Both the position numbers and the translations under genes were made by a program. 64,000 nt of DNA from Solen grandis. Its lineage: Eukaryota; Mollusca; Bivalvia; Adapedonta; Solenidae. Position 1 is the stretch's first letter, and each line of letters opens with the position of its first letter. The notes beneath the pieces were generated by a model. The model was not told where the DNA came from. It searched no databases and saw nothing but the letters and a program-made list of their open reading frames with translations. The stretch lies in contig CM037777.1 of NCBI GenBank assembly GCA_021229015.1, forward strand, positions 66,185,946 through 66,249,945, read 5' to 3'. This document shows positions 12,745-24,019 of this stretch, in pieces.

Positions 12745-15242
12745 TGCTTTGATAAAGTGCATAATCAAAACTTGAAGCATAGGAAGGAGAAAAATAAAAC
12801 TGACAAAGTGGAAGTAGAAGACATTAATGATGGTGATAAAGACGTAAAATATGGTAAAGATGTATAAGAATAAAAACATGTTTCTTTTGACTTTGATGAT
12901 GATGATGATGATGATGATGAAGATGAAGATGATGATGAAGGGTATTTTTTTTAATTTTTACGTAATAAGTAAACGCCTTAATAGGGGATTTTTCAATGCA
13001 ACATTCGTTTTTTTTTTCATGAAAAAGACATCCTTATTTTAATTAATTAGTATGCAAAAGTCGCTGTACTTTTCCTTATCCATCATATTCACTTTAAATT
13101 GATAAACAGACACTGATTGTATGGTGTCTGAATGGCTGTCGAGACGAAAACAAGAATTATCGGTGGTATTTTCATGTTGGCATTTTGGTAAGACAAACCA
13201 AGAAACAATGACATGTTAAATAGTTGTGTGTGTAGGAGGCATGGGTTTTTAGGGTAACACCTTATATTTCGAGCTGGGCTAGATTACATTTCCAGCAAAT
13301 CACATGAGTGTAACCCCTGCGTAACGGTGTAACACCTGCGTAACGGTGTTACAAATGCGTAACGTAAAACATGCACATATGTATCATTTTGTGATGAATG
13401 TGATGGGTGTCAATGTTTGATGTGACCTACCATTACATTTGTGATCACATTCATTAAAATTCTGTTGCTAATGTGATTTGTTACGAATGTGGTCTGACAG
13501 AGCGTTACCATTAACCGTCAAAACAACTGACGTATATGCAATTTTTTTTCCTACAATCACGGATATATAAGTTCTGACATAAAATGTGATCTCGTATTTA
13601 CTTTTTAAACGAGTTAAGGATAGACTTAAGCGAACCCTTTTGGCAGGGTAATAATCGCAAATTTCTTGAAAGGGACTTAAATGTTAAATAATATGAAAAC
13701 GAATGCCCGATTCCTTTGATCACAAGACTGAATTAACGAAATCAATATTCTTAAAACACATTTACTGGCGGATGGACCCATTTCCGGTTCCGTACGAAAC
13801 ATTTGTGTAAGAGTCCTTCGTCAAAGAATTGCAGAAACTCAAATCCCCAAATGAGTCTTTCAAATCATAGTTTAAGATAAATAATATCTGTAAATGAACT
13901 TAATTTCGATAATTGTCAGTTAATGTCCAGACAGTTTTCAAGGACTGGGATTGAAAAACATCATACGTCTTATCTATTCATTTTAACCAAGTACCTTGTA
14001 TTAATGGGCCACTTTGTTCTAAGCACACTCCTGGGCATTCTCCAGACAAACTTAATTTGTCATATTGCATAGGTGCGACGTAGACTGCATGCGGTACCAA
14101 AATATTGGTACCTCAGTCAATTGACTCGAGGCTCTGACATATGTCACGTTCAGAGAACAGCTGTCTGAGACGTCTGTGACACTATCACCTAAGTATCATT
14201 TAATTGATTACAAGACTATTTCCTCTGTCTGCGTCCGGGTAATGAATTTCTGGTAATTTATTTCAGTTTTGGAGACGTTGAATTTCTACTAAAATTGCAA
14301 TAAATCAGAAAGAAGTGACGACTGTCTATCTGCCTGTCCAATATGTATGACAATGTGCGAGTCTGTGCGTGTTTCAGACTTTTATATCGTTCCCTTTTTT
14401 AAATAAAAAATACAATCTTACTTTATATGACATTTTGTATGACGGCATTAAGGATTTAATACTCTAGATATGTCAATTTAGCTCGAATATTTTAAAACTC
14501 TCAAATTGTAACAAATCAGGACATTTATCATCTATGATGGACCTCTGGAAAATGCTCATAGAAACTCTCGCCTGATCCCTTATATTACCTACGGATTATC
14601 TACAATCAACAGACTTGTACGGAATATCACGCCCACCGATCGGCTGTTTCTTACAAATTCCGGAAAATGTCCAATTTACAAAAACATAAATACAATCCAT
14701 TTAAAAACAGAAGTACGTGCACCACTTCATCTAGGAGTATAGTGGTCAACTTTATTGAAATATTTCTCCGAGGAAAAAAAAGAAATAATATGCAACTTTA
14801 GAATACAATAATTCATTTTCTCTCAAGAATATTTGAGGCTTAGGTGTTGGGATCGTTTGACCAACAGGTGTCTGACACATATAGTATTAACACAACTTCA
14901 ACATTCAAGTGGGAATCGTGTTACCGTGCACGGGATAGACATGGGGACAAGTGCCAGATCCCCGTTTTTTTTTGTTTTTTTTTTTACAAATGCTTATGAT
15001 TATGCATGACCTACGAGGGCCGATCTGACTTCGTGACAGAGCTCGATCAATTTCGGAAATATTCGTGTAGATATTCGGAAAACCTACAGTCATTTAATAT
15101 ATTTGTGATTCTATCGACGTCAATCAGATTAATTGTTTGACCTACAGGGGAAATATTTTGCATATCGTCAAAAGAAAGATTGAATTTAATTTTAATAATT
15201 TTACCTTATTTTCTGTATTCATTGCATTTATTTTGGGTAGTA
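12745..15242. other. Non-coding stretch with a GAT run and a 19-bp tandem repeat
   Basis: (GAT)n at about 12894-12938. At 13308-13364 three 19-bp units (GTGTAACCCCTGCGTAACG and variants) lie head to tail. At 14472-14545 is a copy of a dispersed repeat also found at 55082. No exon was recognised, though the candidate minus-strand gene starting at 15723 would continue here. Confidence 0.55.
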
Positions 15243-15442
15243 TTACAACTTTAAGGAACATGGAAGATATTGTTTTACATAACGTGCGCACGCAGTAGCT
15301 ACCGTGTCCGTGGTTACTGGAGTAATCGCGTACATACGCGGTGTTAATTTCTCTCTCTTATAAACTCTTGCTTTCGCGAGAAATAATTATCGGTTGCACA
15401 TGCCATATAAAATAACATCCATGTCTTTTTTATGCCACCGTA
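15243..15442. mobile_element. Diverged copy of the CpG-rich palindromic element
   Basis: Shares AGGAACATGGAAGATATT, ACGTGCGCACGC and GTAGCTACCGTGT with the element at 31155. The right end TTATGCCACCGTA is the inverted element end. The left end is decayed. Confidence 0.45.
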
Positions 15443-15656
15443 CTCTTGTGTTATCATCAAAGAAAATGATTGCATTATAAATAAAGAGCAAACAAAATTA
15501 ATATTGAGTTTCGAGTAATATATATATATTCATCAAAACATTATTTAAATCTATATTTGAGTATTTGGTATTTAATTGATTACTATAAAAAGTAAAATAT
15601 TAAAAATGGGAAATAGATCAAATTACACTGCAATCGAAAAATAATGAATAACTTAC

Positions 15657-15723
15657 CATCTGTCTCATAATCCCCGTTATCTGGACAATCCTGAATCTCT
15701 AGATACTCCGCTGGGTCCCCCAT
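15657..15723 (-). CDS. Candidate first coding exon of an unknown minus-strand gene
   Basis: Read on the minus strand, AACAATGGGG starts an open frame MGDPAEYLEIQDCPDNGDYE, ending TDG at a consensus donor (GATG|GTAAGT) after 67 bases (22 codons plus 1). The acidic, polar start and strong donor make it look like a true cytosolic N-terminus. Upstream leader (15724-15800) holds one short upstream ATG. The next exons would lie below 15650, but none could be recognised there. Family unknown. Confidence 0.45.
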
Positions 15724-16254
15724 TGTTTTGTCGCGTCTTCCTGTCGCTTTACTGAATCTCACACACAAAAAGTTTAACCGTTATTTGAGATAAGATGGAA
15801 GCCATTGTTTGTAAGAGACACAGAGTCCGATACCTGCGGATTACATGTTGCTTTTAAAACCTGTTCGTATAATATTTTTGTCGCTTTTGGATATATTTTA
15901 ACTATTTTTTTAATCCTATTACTTCCTTCTCAGTATTGTAGTTGCAAGTGGTCAGTATGCGATATGAAGTCGGTTGTCGGCGGTCTGGATGCATATAATG
16001 AAATGGACACTTCGTGCCTCCCTAATTTTTCACTACGATTGATTGTTGTATCAGTGTTTAAGTCGAGTCACACTACAACGTTTTAAATATACAATGTGGA
16101 CATAACCTTCAAACACCACCACGTCAGGTCTGATGAGAAAACGCCTTTCTAGGTCCCTCAACAATAAGGAATGGATACTTTTAGGAATTGTTTTTGTCTC
16201 TCTCTTTTTTTTTACAGATGAAACAAAACCCCACGAGTTACATTTTTGTTAGTT

Positions 16255-16412
16255 TGCTCGATACGCGACACCCCTATTTGTGGATCATAGATTATAACTA
16301 AAGCGATCGAATCAAATATTCCAAGCAAACAATTCGAGAAGAATTCACAAATTGGTTCAGATACAATAATTTGTCGCACTGCTTACACAGGATAGTGTTG
16401 ATATTCCTAATA
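16255..16412 (+). repeat. Low-copy dispersed repeat, copy 1
   Basis: Matches 19188-19346 in the same orientation (GAATCAAATATTCCAAGCAA; ACAATTCGAGAAGAA; GGTTCAGATAC; ATATTCCTAAT). The main length difference is 9 bases and keeps one frame aligned. Confidence 0.6.
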
Positions 16413-16477
16413 AAACCCATCAAAGTATACATGTCTCGTCTATTATCCAAAACTGAATTAAAGATACCACATCGATT

Positions 16478-16587
16478 TCACGATGGTCTGATGAAAACTG
16501 ACGGCAACTGCTCATCTAGGCTGGTTCCTGCTGACACAAGTGTTTCCGAGTCCTCAGATATCACAGCCTCTTTATGTGACCTCCCTC
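16478..16587 (-). CDS. Candidate terminal exon of an unknown minus-strand gene
   Basis: On the minus strand a good acceptor (CCTTTTTATTACAG) is followed by two bases and then GRSHKEAVISEDSETLVSAG, TSLDEQLPSVFIRPS and a TGA stop. The composition (Ser/Glu-rich, hydrophilic) resembles a cytoplasmic C-terminal tail. No donor-like site is seen inside. The upstream exon was not found. It lies about 0.8 kb upstream of the candidate start exon on the same strand, so it would belong to a different gene. The plus strand is open across the same stretch, which lowers certainty. Confidence 0.3.
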
Positions 16588-16859
16588 CTGTAATAAAAAG
16601 GTCAATGGTTACTGTCGCAAAGATATCTTAATCATTGGCTCGGAAATCTATTAACCAAAAGGCTTTGATTACGATTCGCCCATCTGCAGTATCAGAGAAC
16701 ATGGAGCAGTTATACGTGTACCGATTGATCTTTGTGTTGATTGTATATAAACAGTTATGAAAAAATGAATAACACACTTCAAAAAATATGAGTTTTATAT
16801 CAGAATGTTTGGATAACGAAATAGCAATTGAAGTATGGATATCGGTAAATATCAAATTT

Positions 16860-18948
16860 ATTGATATGCGATAAAAATGTCTCTGATAACTTACATGTAC
16901 CTGTCAAACGAATGCAAACAAATACGAGGTAAAACATTGACCATGCATCTAGAAACATTATAATTGTTAATAAACGGAAGAATTTTATGGCGTTGTCTGA
17001 AAACGAAGATATTTGAAGTATAAGTTGTTTATACAGATATTAGAGTTTTAATCAACTAAATTGCATAAGAGACGACAGCAATACAAGGAGACGGTATCAA
17101 CAGAGACGGTAAATGACCAGAATGTCAAAATACTAATGATTCAGATAGCAGCCCTTCCCTCTTATTCATAATATTCATGCGTCCAGACAGGCATGACGAA
17201 TATTAATGTCATTTTGACGTGCTATTTACACTTTCCTGATTTTTTATTTTTTTTACAGTGTGGCCACAAAATTTGAAAGTCACGTCCATGATTGCTCTGT
17301 GTAATCTCAGTTGCAATGTCTGGTGAAAAAATGTTTCTAAGCTTCAATATACAAACGTATAAATAGGGTCTGAGAAGATAAAAGAAGAACGTCACACTAC
17401 GGAGATCATTCAAATGAAAAAAAAAGGTTTGCTTTAAAGAAAAGAAAAAAAAAAAAAAAAAAAAAAAACTTGGCAAATGCTTGTTTTTATCCTTTATGAA
17501 AACAATATCTTTTATTTGATTTCGTGTATTAGTGTTATAACTTGTGGTTATAATGTAGTTTCGACCAGATATTTGATTGATCTGTCTGATTCAGTATTTA
17601 ATCATGTTTCTCAACTTTGATTCAAGATTATTCCTGCCATTTTGTCAGTAACATCATGCATGTATCACGCATTTTGATTTTAATAGAACTTTGATATCCA
17701 ACGCACCAGTCAAACTTACTCGAATATAAATTATTTTTGTCATTACTGTAACTGTTATTTTTAAGCATACTATATTTTATATTCCTTACATCAAGTTATA
17801 GGTAAGGGTTTAGACAAACATAAGAGTCATTATGTCATTATGAAGGGTTAAAGATGAAAAAAATGTTTAACGTTGTTGTTTGCGTACATGTGCTTAAGAC
17901 TTTTCTTTTATTACAAATTTTTCATCAGCTAATCTCGACGGATATTGAACGCTTGCTGAGAGTGTTCCATCATTAGTACAAATTCCACTATGATATCATT
18001 TTGATATATCATATAGGAAAGTTGTCAATATATTTGACCGAAGAGTCAAACGTGTCTGAATATGCATCCTAAAACAGATCCAAGCACTTTTTCTTTTCGT
18101 ATACACGGAGGATACTGTGTCAACAGAGTTACCAAACCTTCTCCGTTAAAACCGATCAGTACCGTGGCATAATACTTTAACCAGGTCCATGGGCCAATAC
18201 TAATTAACTCCGAAGATTTCTACTTTTATCCAATAGAGACCCCATGTCAATAAGCACAACCAATTGGTATCATTGCAAATCATTCCGAGATTTTCACTAT
18301 TGGACTTGTATTACCTTGGGAATAATATATAAAAATGATGCTGCCAACTGGGGACGTAAGCCAAACGCATTTAGATTAAAAGTCACGCACACTATCCCTT
18401 GGCCATGTCGCCTATAAACATATCTTAGAAATTGTGCCAGTGACAAACTATCACACTGCTTAATTTACCTTTCTGCATATAAGTGATATCCTTGATTTTA
18501 GCATAATTCTACGGAAAACAAGACATAACTCAACAGAACCATCATATTACGTATCTTAATCAAAGGTATTAATAATTCGATAAATCTTCAATATGGAGGA
18601 ATATGTTAGGAAGCCGTTCAACAACCCGCGTCCCTTCACACGACAGGCAAATGTGTACAGTATAAAACAGAAAAGACAAGTAATTTAGCGGTAGGAAAGG
18701 AGCACGAAAAGTTTCTTATTTCTGTGTTCATTTTTATTCGTTACCTATTCGCTCTTCATCGCGGAAGGATACAGACAAGCTAATTTGAAACGGATGGAAA
18801 AAAGTGCTACTATATAGGATCACTTCTAACTAACCCAAGACTTACTGTTGCTTATGATGTCTTGCACCTTTAGCAAATGGGAACTACGTGTTCATGTACA
18901 GCTCTTTAATCGTGACGTATTTAAAAAAGACTAGACTTGACTATTTGA
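16860..18948. other. AT-rich DNA with no recognised gene
   Basis: Contains a poly-A run at about 17443-17468. A minus-strand open frame there is a homopolymer by-product. Nothing else is recognised. Confidence 0.55.
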
Positions 18949-19088
18949 GTTTACCGTCGCTTCGACAGTATTTCAGTCATATAGCAACGTCCAGCTAATT
19001 ACAGGTGGAGAGAGAACCCGAATGCACGGACGCATCCGGGTAGAACCACCGACCTACCGCAAACCAGATGGAAGGCTTCCTCACATGA
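18949..19088 (-). mobile_element. SINE-A fragment, minus strand
   Basis: Plus-strand text GTTTACCGTCGCTTCGACAG, CATATAGCAACGTCCAGCTA and ATCCGGGTAGAACCACCGAC is the reverse complement of the SINE-A tail and body. The tRNA-like head is missing. Confidence 0.75.
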
Positions 19089-19187
19089 GTATTTTAAAAA
19101 GAAATAATTATACTGTTATAACAGAATTTATTGATTCAAACATGGTAAGCGGTCATGAAGTAGAATATTGTGATTTTCAATTTGATC

Positions 19188-19346
19188 TATAGATTTGACA
19201 CCCCCGTTCGTGGATCAAAGATTATGACTAAAGCCTATTTCATTTGCGAATCAAATATTCCAAGCAAACAATTCGAGAAGAAATCAAACATGGGTTCAGA
19301 TACCAAAAAAATGTATAAAGATGGATTTAATATTCCTAATATCTCT
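19188..19346 (+). repeat. Low-copy dispersed repeat, copy 2
   Basis: Partner of 16255-16412. One frame is open here (DTPVRGSKIMTKA; ESNIPSKQFEKKS) but has a stop in the other copy, so a coding origin is only possible, not shown. Confidence 0.6.
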
Positions 19347-19925
19347 TTTTGTCACCCTTTTTTTATCGATTAAAAACTTAGGTACCAACCACACAAAGAG
19401 CAAAGAAGAGAGAGAGAGAGAGAGATAATCGGCATAAAGTATTTTAACACCTATTTTTTCTTGACGTTTCATTATCATTCCATACAAGAACCAGTCCGAT
19501 TCTTCATTTTGCGACAATGAAATTATCGTCTAATCGAGGCGTTTTATTTCGAAAGATATGATTAGTTCGATATCACTTCTCAGTTTTTGTCGATTTTGAA
19601 AGTAAAATATCGCATTTATTACTACACATTTCAAAATCAAATACATAAATTGCTCTGGTAAGAACATTTCCGTCCTCGGAATTAATGTTATTATTATCAA
19701 CAACCAGTCGCGGTTTATGAACCATTTGCGCATATTCTAATATAAAGGAAAAGAAACAACTGCATTTGTGGTCCAATTTCGCTACCCATGGTTTCTAAAG
19801 GAATACAAATTTTAGGTATTGCAGAACATATCTCTGAAAGGGAAATATTTTAATTATGTTAGTTTTGTTAATAAGTTTAAGTTTAAAGTCTATTTGTTTA
19901 TCCTTCCAAATAATTCATATTTCAC

Positions 19926-20034
19926 TGAAAAGGAAATCGGAGACAGGACATCACATGAAAAAATATGTACCTACAATTGAAAAGGAAATCGGAGACAGGA
20001 CATCACATGAAACAGAAACATATGTACCTACAAA
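19926..20034 (+). repeat. 53-bp tandem duplication
   Basis: TGAAAAGGAAATCGGAGACA begins at 19926 and again at 19979. Two units with a small insertion in the second. It falls in a 77-codon open frame of unknown meaning. Confidence 0.85.
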
Positions 20035-20099
20035 TTCCGCCTTTGAACAGTCAGTCGGGAAGGCAAAAGGGCCAAACGACAAAAAATGAATAGATATTG

Positions 20100-21165
20100 T
20101 AAATGAATTAAATTGCTTGTATTGTTTTCCTTTATATTTTAATTTGCATGTAACTGATAGAATTCTCAATCGGGACTTTCGGCAGTCGAAGAGCAATTAT
20201 ATGATACAAGTACGTGCATCATGCAATGAAAAATGTATACAACTTCGAGAGAAAATACTTCGATATTGTCAAATGTCTTCAAGCTGAATGTGAAAATAGA
20301 AACTGCATTGTAACATTAGCCTCGTTAAATGGTGTTATTACAACTTAATTGGACTGCTTAGAGCTTGATACGTCATCCAATAATTATTCAAATCTTTTTC
20401 ATTTTATAGCTGTTTTTATAGCATCAAATCTTTAAATCCTTTGCTACTGAGAGAATACAAAATCGCTTCTAGGGAGAACTTATGGCAATGGTAACAATAT
20501 TGAAATAATAGCATTAAATTACTTGACAAAAAAATTAAAAGTAAAATTACTACTCTGAATAATATATTTCCCTTTTGTAAATCGAAAGATTTATCCGTAA
20601 TATTTGAAAGGTCAAAAAAGCTTGATGCAGATTTGTGTTATTTTTCAAGGCCAATATAAAAATATTCAAATCTTGTGGTGATGAAGTTAAACATATATAG
20701 TGGTGACAAAATTGTCAGAGTTCAGATAAATTACCGTCTGTCCCACATTTTCAGCCAATGAAATAGCTCTTTTTCAGTCTAAATTAAAAAAAAAATCATA
20801 TATTCGTATTATGTCCAAGTTATGTGAATGTCTGTTACGTGAGTCACGTGATTCATTACCCCGACGTCAAAAGTGCCGCTGTGGCCTACGTTGTAAAAGT
20901 GAGACAAACGGGAATCCACTTATACTTTTTTTTTTTAATACAGAAAAAATTCCTGCTCTCGGCTTCGCCTTATTTATGGTAAATTCCATCTTGTTTTAAA
21001 AAATGAACTATATAACTATATAGTAATGCTTCGAGTTTTCTTCTGCTATTGCTTGACGCCAACCCAGTTTCAAACTCATTTGATATTCCTTTTTTAATTT
21101 AAACTTTATTATCCCCGTCCAATGACGGTAGGTCGGGGATCCATCCCACTTACCACCCCACAATA

Positions 21166-21166
<1 letters not shown>
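20100..21166. other. AT-rich DNA with no recognised gene
   Basis: A small GC-richer patch at 20811-20960 holds GTGAGTCACGTGA and a 62-codon open frame without family features. Confidence 0.5.
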
Positions 21167-21223
<57 letters not shown>

Positions 21224-21246
21224 ATATATGTATATATATATATATC
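21167..21246. repeat. (TA)n microsatellite
   Basis: About 80 bp of alternating T and A with a few G interruptions near the right end. Confidence 0.95.
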
Positions 21247-21352
21247 AAATGAAGATGAACATGTAAGATTTTTAAACCAGATATATGAGCAACCTGTTTA
21301 GTACCCTTAATGACTCTTTTGAACCATCTAAAATTATCTGTTGTTGTTGTAT

Positions 21353-21592
21353 GGGGGTTTACCGTCGCTGCGATAGTATTTCAGTCATATAGCGACGTCC
21401 AGCTAATTACAGGTGGAGGAAGACCCCGATTGCATGGAGGCATCCGGGTAGAACCACCGACCTACCGCAAGCCAACTGGAAGGCTTCCTCACATGAAAAA
21501 TCCGAAATCCCTACCGGGATTCGAACCCACAGCGGTGAGGGGCTGAGAGATTTGTAGTCCACGACTTTAACCGATCGGCCACGGCGGCCCCC
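21353..21592 (-). mobile_element. SINE-A copy, full length, minus strand
   Basis: On the minus strand: tRNA-like head (GCCGTGGCCGATCGGTTAAA; B-box-like GTGGGTTCGAATCCCGG), body with the segment TAGGTCGGTGGTTCTACCCG, and tail TATATGACTGAAATACTATC then GCAGCGACGGTAAACC, followed by (CAA)n. Flanks AAAATTATCT and AAAATATCT suggest a target duplication with one base lost. Confidence 0.85.
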
Positions 21593-21599
21593 AAAATAT

Positions 21600-22010
21600 C
21601 TAATAAAACATTTTAAAATCTGTCCAGAAGGTTTGAAGGAGATAATTTTATTTTTTGTTGTTTTTTTTACTTTCTGTTGCTATGGCAACCAGAGTTATCA
21701 TGAACAAGTTTATTTTAGCAAATGTCGTTTACCAAATGATCATCCCTGCCAAATTTTATCAAATTCTGTCCATCAGTTTCAGAGAGGATGTCGTTTAAAG
21801 TTTTTACTACATACATTTATGGCAAATCAGCCCCGCCCCTTGCGGCTATGTTTTTTACGGATCTGAATAATTTTAGCGACCTTGATAAGAGGTTACCTAA
21901 GGAACATCTGTACTAAAACATTTTGAGATTTGGCTAGTAGTTTTGAAGGAGATGATTTTTTAAGTTTTCATTCCTTCCTTTCTGTTGCCATGGCATCCAG
22001 AGTTATACAT
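21600..22010 (+). repeat. Imperfect direct repeat of mollusc type
   Basis: AAAACATTTT ... GTTTTGAAGGAGATGATTTT ... TTCTGTTGCCATGGCATCCA at 21910-22005 repeats 21605-21690. Between them lies CTGTCCATCAGTTTCAGAGA, a segment common in bivalve dispersed repeats. A (CA)n run follows at 22086-22114. Confidence 0.55.
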
Positions 22011-22077
22011 TAGAAAAAGTCGAAATATATTTTCTATTGTGTTATAGACATTTTCCCATTAAAAAGCACATTCTATT

Positions 22078-22123
<46 letters not shown>

Positions 22124-22959
22124 TCCCTTCCAGAACCATTTAAAGAAATTTGTAGAGAATCCATTGGAACCCGGACTTTTATCTCATTGATGCTGAGGTT
22201 TTTGCAGCTAATTTATCCTTCAAGGTTTCTAAGATTTTTCATTTGACCGATCCATTAAGAGTATTTAATTCAATTTCAATAGATTCCACATTTGTAGTTT
22301 TTTGTTTTGAAAATAAACTTTTATCGATTTTTTTCTTTTCATTAATATTTCATTCTTGTCGGAATTCTTTTTACCCTCTTCTAATTCTAATTTCAAAATC
22401 ATTTTATCTAAATAATTATTTTTCTCCAGGTTACAAATAATACGATGGTTTTTCTCCATCATCAACCCATTTGGCTTTAGATCTTAATAAATAACCTTTC
22501 AATGAAATTTCAATTTTTGTAGTTTTTTTTTAGAATAAATAGTTCACTTGTATTAGCATCTGTGAGATTTGCTTTTCTAAATTATTTATTTTCTTTAAAA
22601 GATCTTATTTTATATGTGCACTTGCTTTATATGACCACTATGATAATGATATCCCACGTATTTCCATCAACAAAACTTCTAAAAAAAGTTCATCATTTGT
22701 AAGCAAATGATGTTCATCGTCAGGTATTTGGTTAATTTTCTCAAAATTATAAACAGGAATGCAATATTGTATTTAAGTTTAAAATCAGTGAAACTAGAGT
22801 GATCACATAAGTTACCTGTTTCAATACCAATCTTCTTAACAAAGGGAAGCAGGTTGTTAGTCAATAGGAAGAAACCAAGCCTGGCTTGCTGTAAAGGATG
22901 TACAGGATGTCTCCATGTTTATCTCTTTCGTTTGGTAAATTTTCTCTAAATGGATCCGT

Positions 22960-23390
22960 CATTTGTCTTTCATCTATTTTATTCTAGTTCTAGCTTTACA
23001 AGAGATTTGTGATTTCATGAAGACAAACATTCTGGCCAAGTTTCTTGATATTTGGGAAAAATGTGGCCTCTTGATTTTTTTTTCTAAAACTTACCATCGA
23101 GACCTACTTTTGTACCTATGGGACCAGGTTATGAACTCATACGATATTTCATGTAGAAAAATAATTATATAAAAACTATGTTCATAAGGTTGTACTGAAA
23201 TTTTCTAGGAATTGACTTAGTGACATTTTTAACCCCATGTGACCTAATTTTGAACCCATTCGACCTATGATTGAGACCAACATTCTTACTCAATTTCATG
23301 AACATTCGGCCAAAAATGTGGCCTAAACAGTGTTCACAATGGACGATCACAAAAGCTCATGCTGAGCACAACAGCTCAGTTAAACTCGTG
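22960..23390 (+). repeat. Dispersed repeat of mollusc type with terminal hairpin
   Basis: Includes ATTTGTGATTTCATGAAGAC, AACATTCTGGCCAAGTTTC, a related second unit AACATTCTTACTCAATTTC, and GATCACAAAAGCTCATGCTG with GAGCACAACAGCTCAG at the end, a short hairpin (AGCTCATGCTGAGC). Open frames within are not genes. Confidence 0.55.
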
Positions 23391-23784
23391 CAAATTCACG
23401 AGATTTCGTGGGGACTTAGTGCCTAATGAATAAAGTCACGTACACAATATGAAACTCATGCATTCTAGCACATGTATCCATGAAAACATTTGAATACAAA
23501 ACTGCTTTTAACAGAGACTTAACGAATCTTATTGTCAACGAAATATAAAAAATATATATATAATTATTTTATGGAATAAGAATGTTACGTGTATATCTCT
23601 GTTTTGACGTGTAACAAGCTGAAGTATACTTTATGTTTAAACATAGATTTTAAGTGCAATCTACTCATATTCAATGATGTTGTCTTTTTTTCCGAGCGAG
23701 AGCTACTATCTTTTAATCTTTGATTGATTAAGTAAATTCATAAATATATAAAGGTAGATGTAGACATAATCGTTAGCATGATTT

Positions 23785-24017
23785 CCGGTCCTGGTGGAGA
23801 AATGGTTGCTCTACGTTTCGCAAACGGAAGTTCGTGGGTTCGTGCTTTGGTCAGGCCACGAAAAATAGATATTACAAAAATGAGTTCCAGGATTGGTTAT
23901 GTCACAGCCAGGAACATGTGACTGTGTCTGGTTGTACGTTATATCGCAGTGACTGTCTCATGTAGGTAATCCTCTACAGACTGGCATAATGTCGGCCGGA
24001 CGTTAACATAACAAACA
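23785..24017 (+). mobile_element. SINE-B copy
   Basis: tRNA-like head with a B-box-like GTGGGTTCGTGCTTTGG, then body traces (GTGACTGTGTCTGG; ATATCGCAGTGACTGTCTCA) and tail TCGGCCGGACGTTAACATAA. Diverged, partly deleted copy. Confidence 0.6.
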
Positions 24018-24019
24018 CA

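Noticed and set aside
17222..17476. Minus-strand open frame starting with a poly-Phe run
   Set aside because: Derived from a poly-A/T run.
20811..20999. Cys-rich 62-codon open frame (CECLLRES, CRCGLRCK)
   Set aside because: No splice context, and the second half is low complexity and hydrophobic; likely chance.
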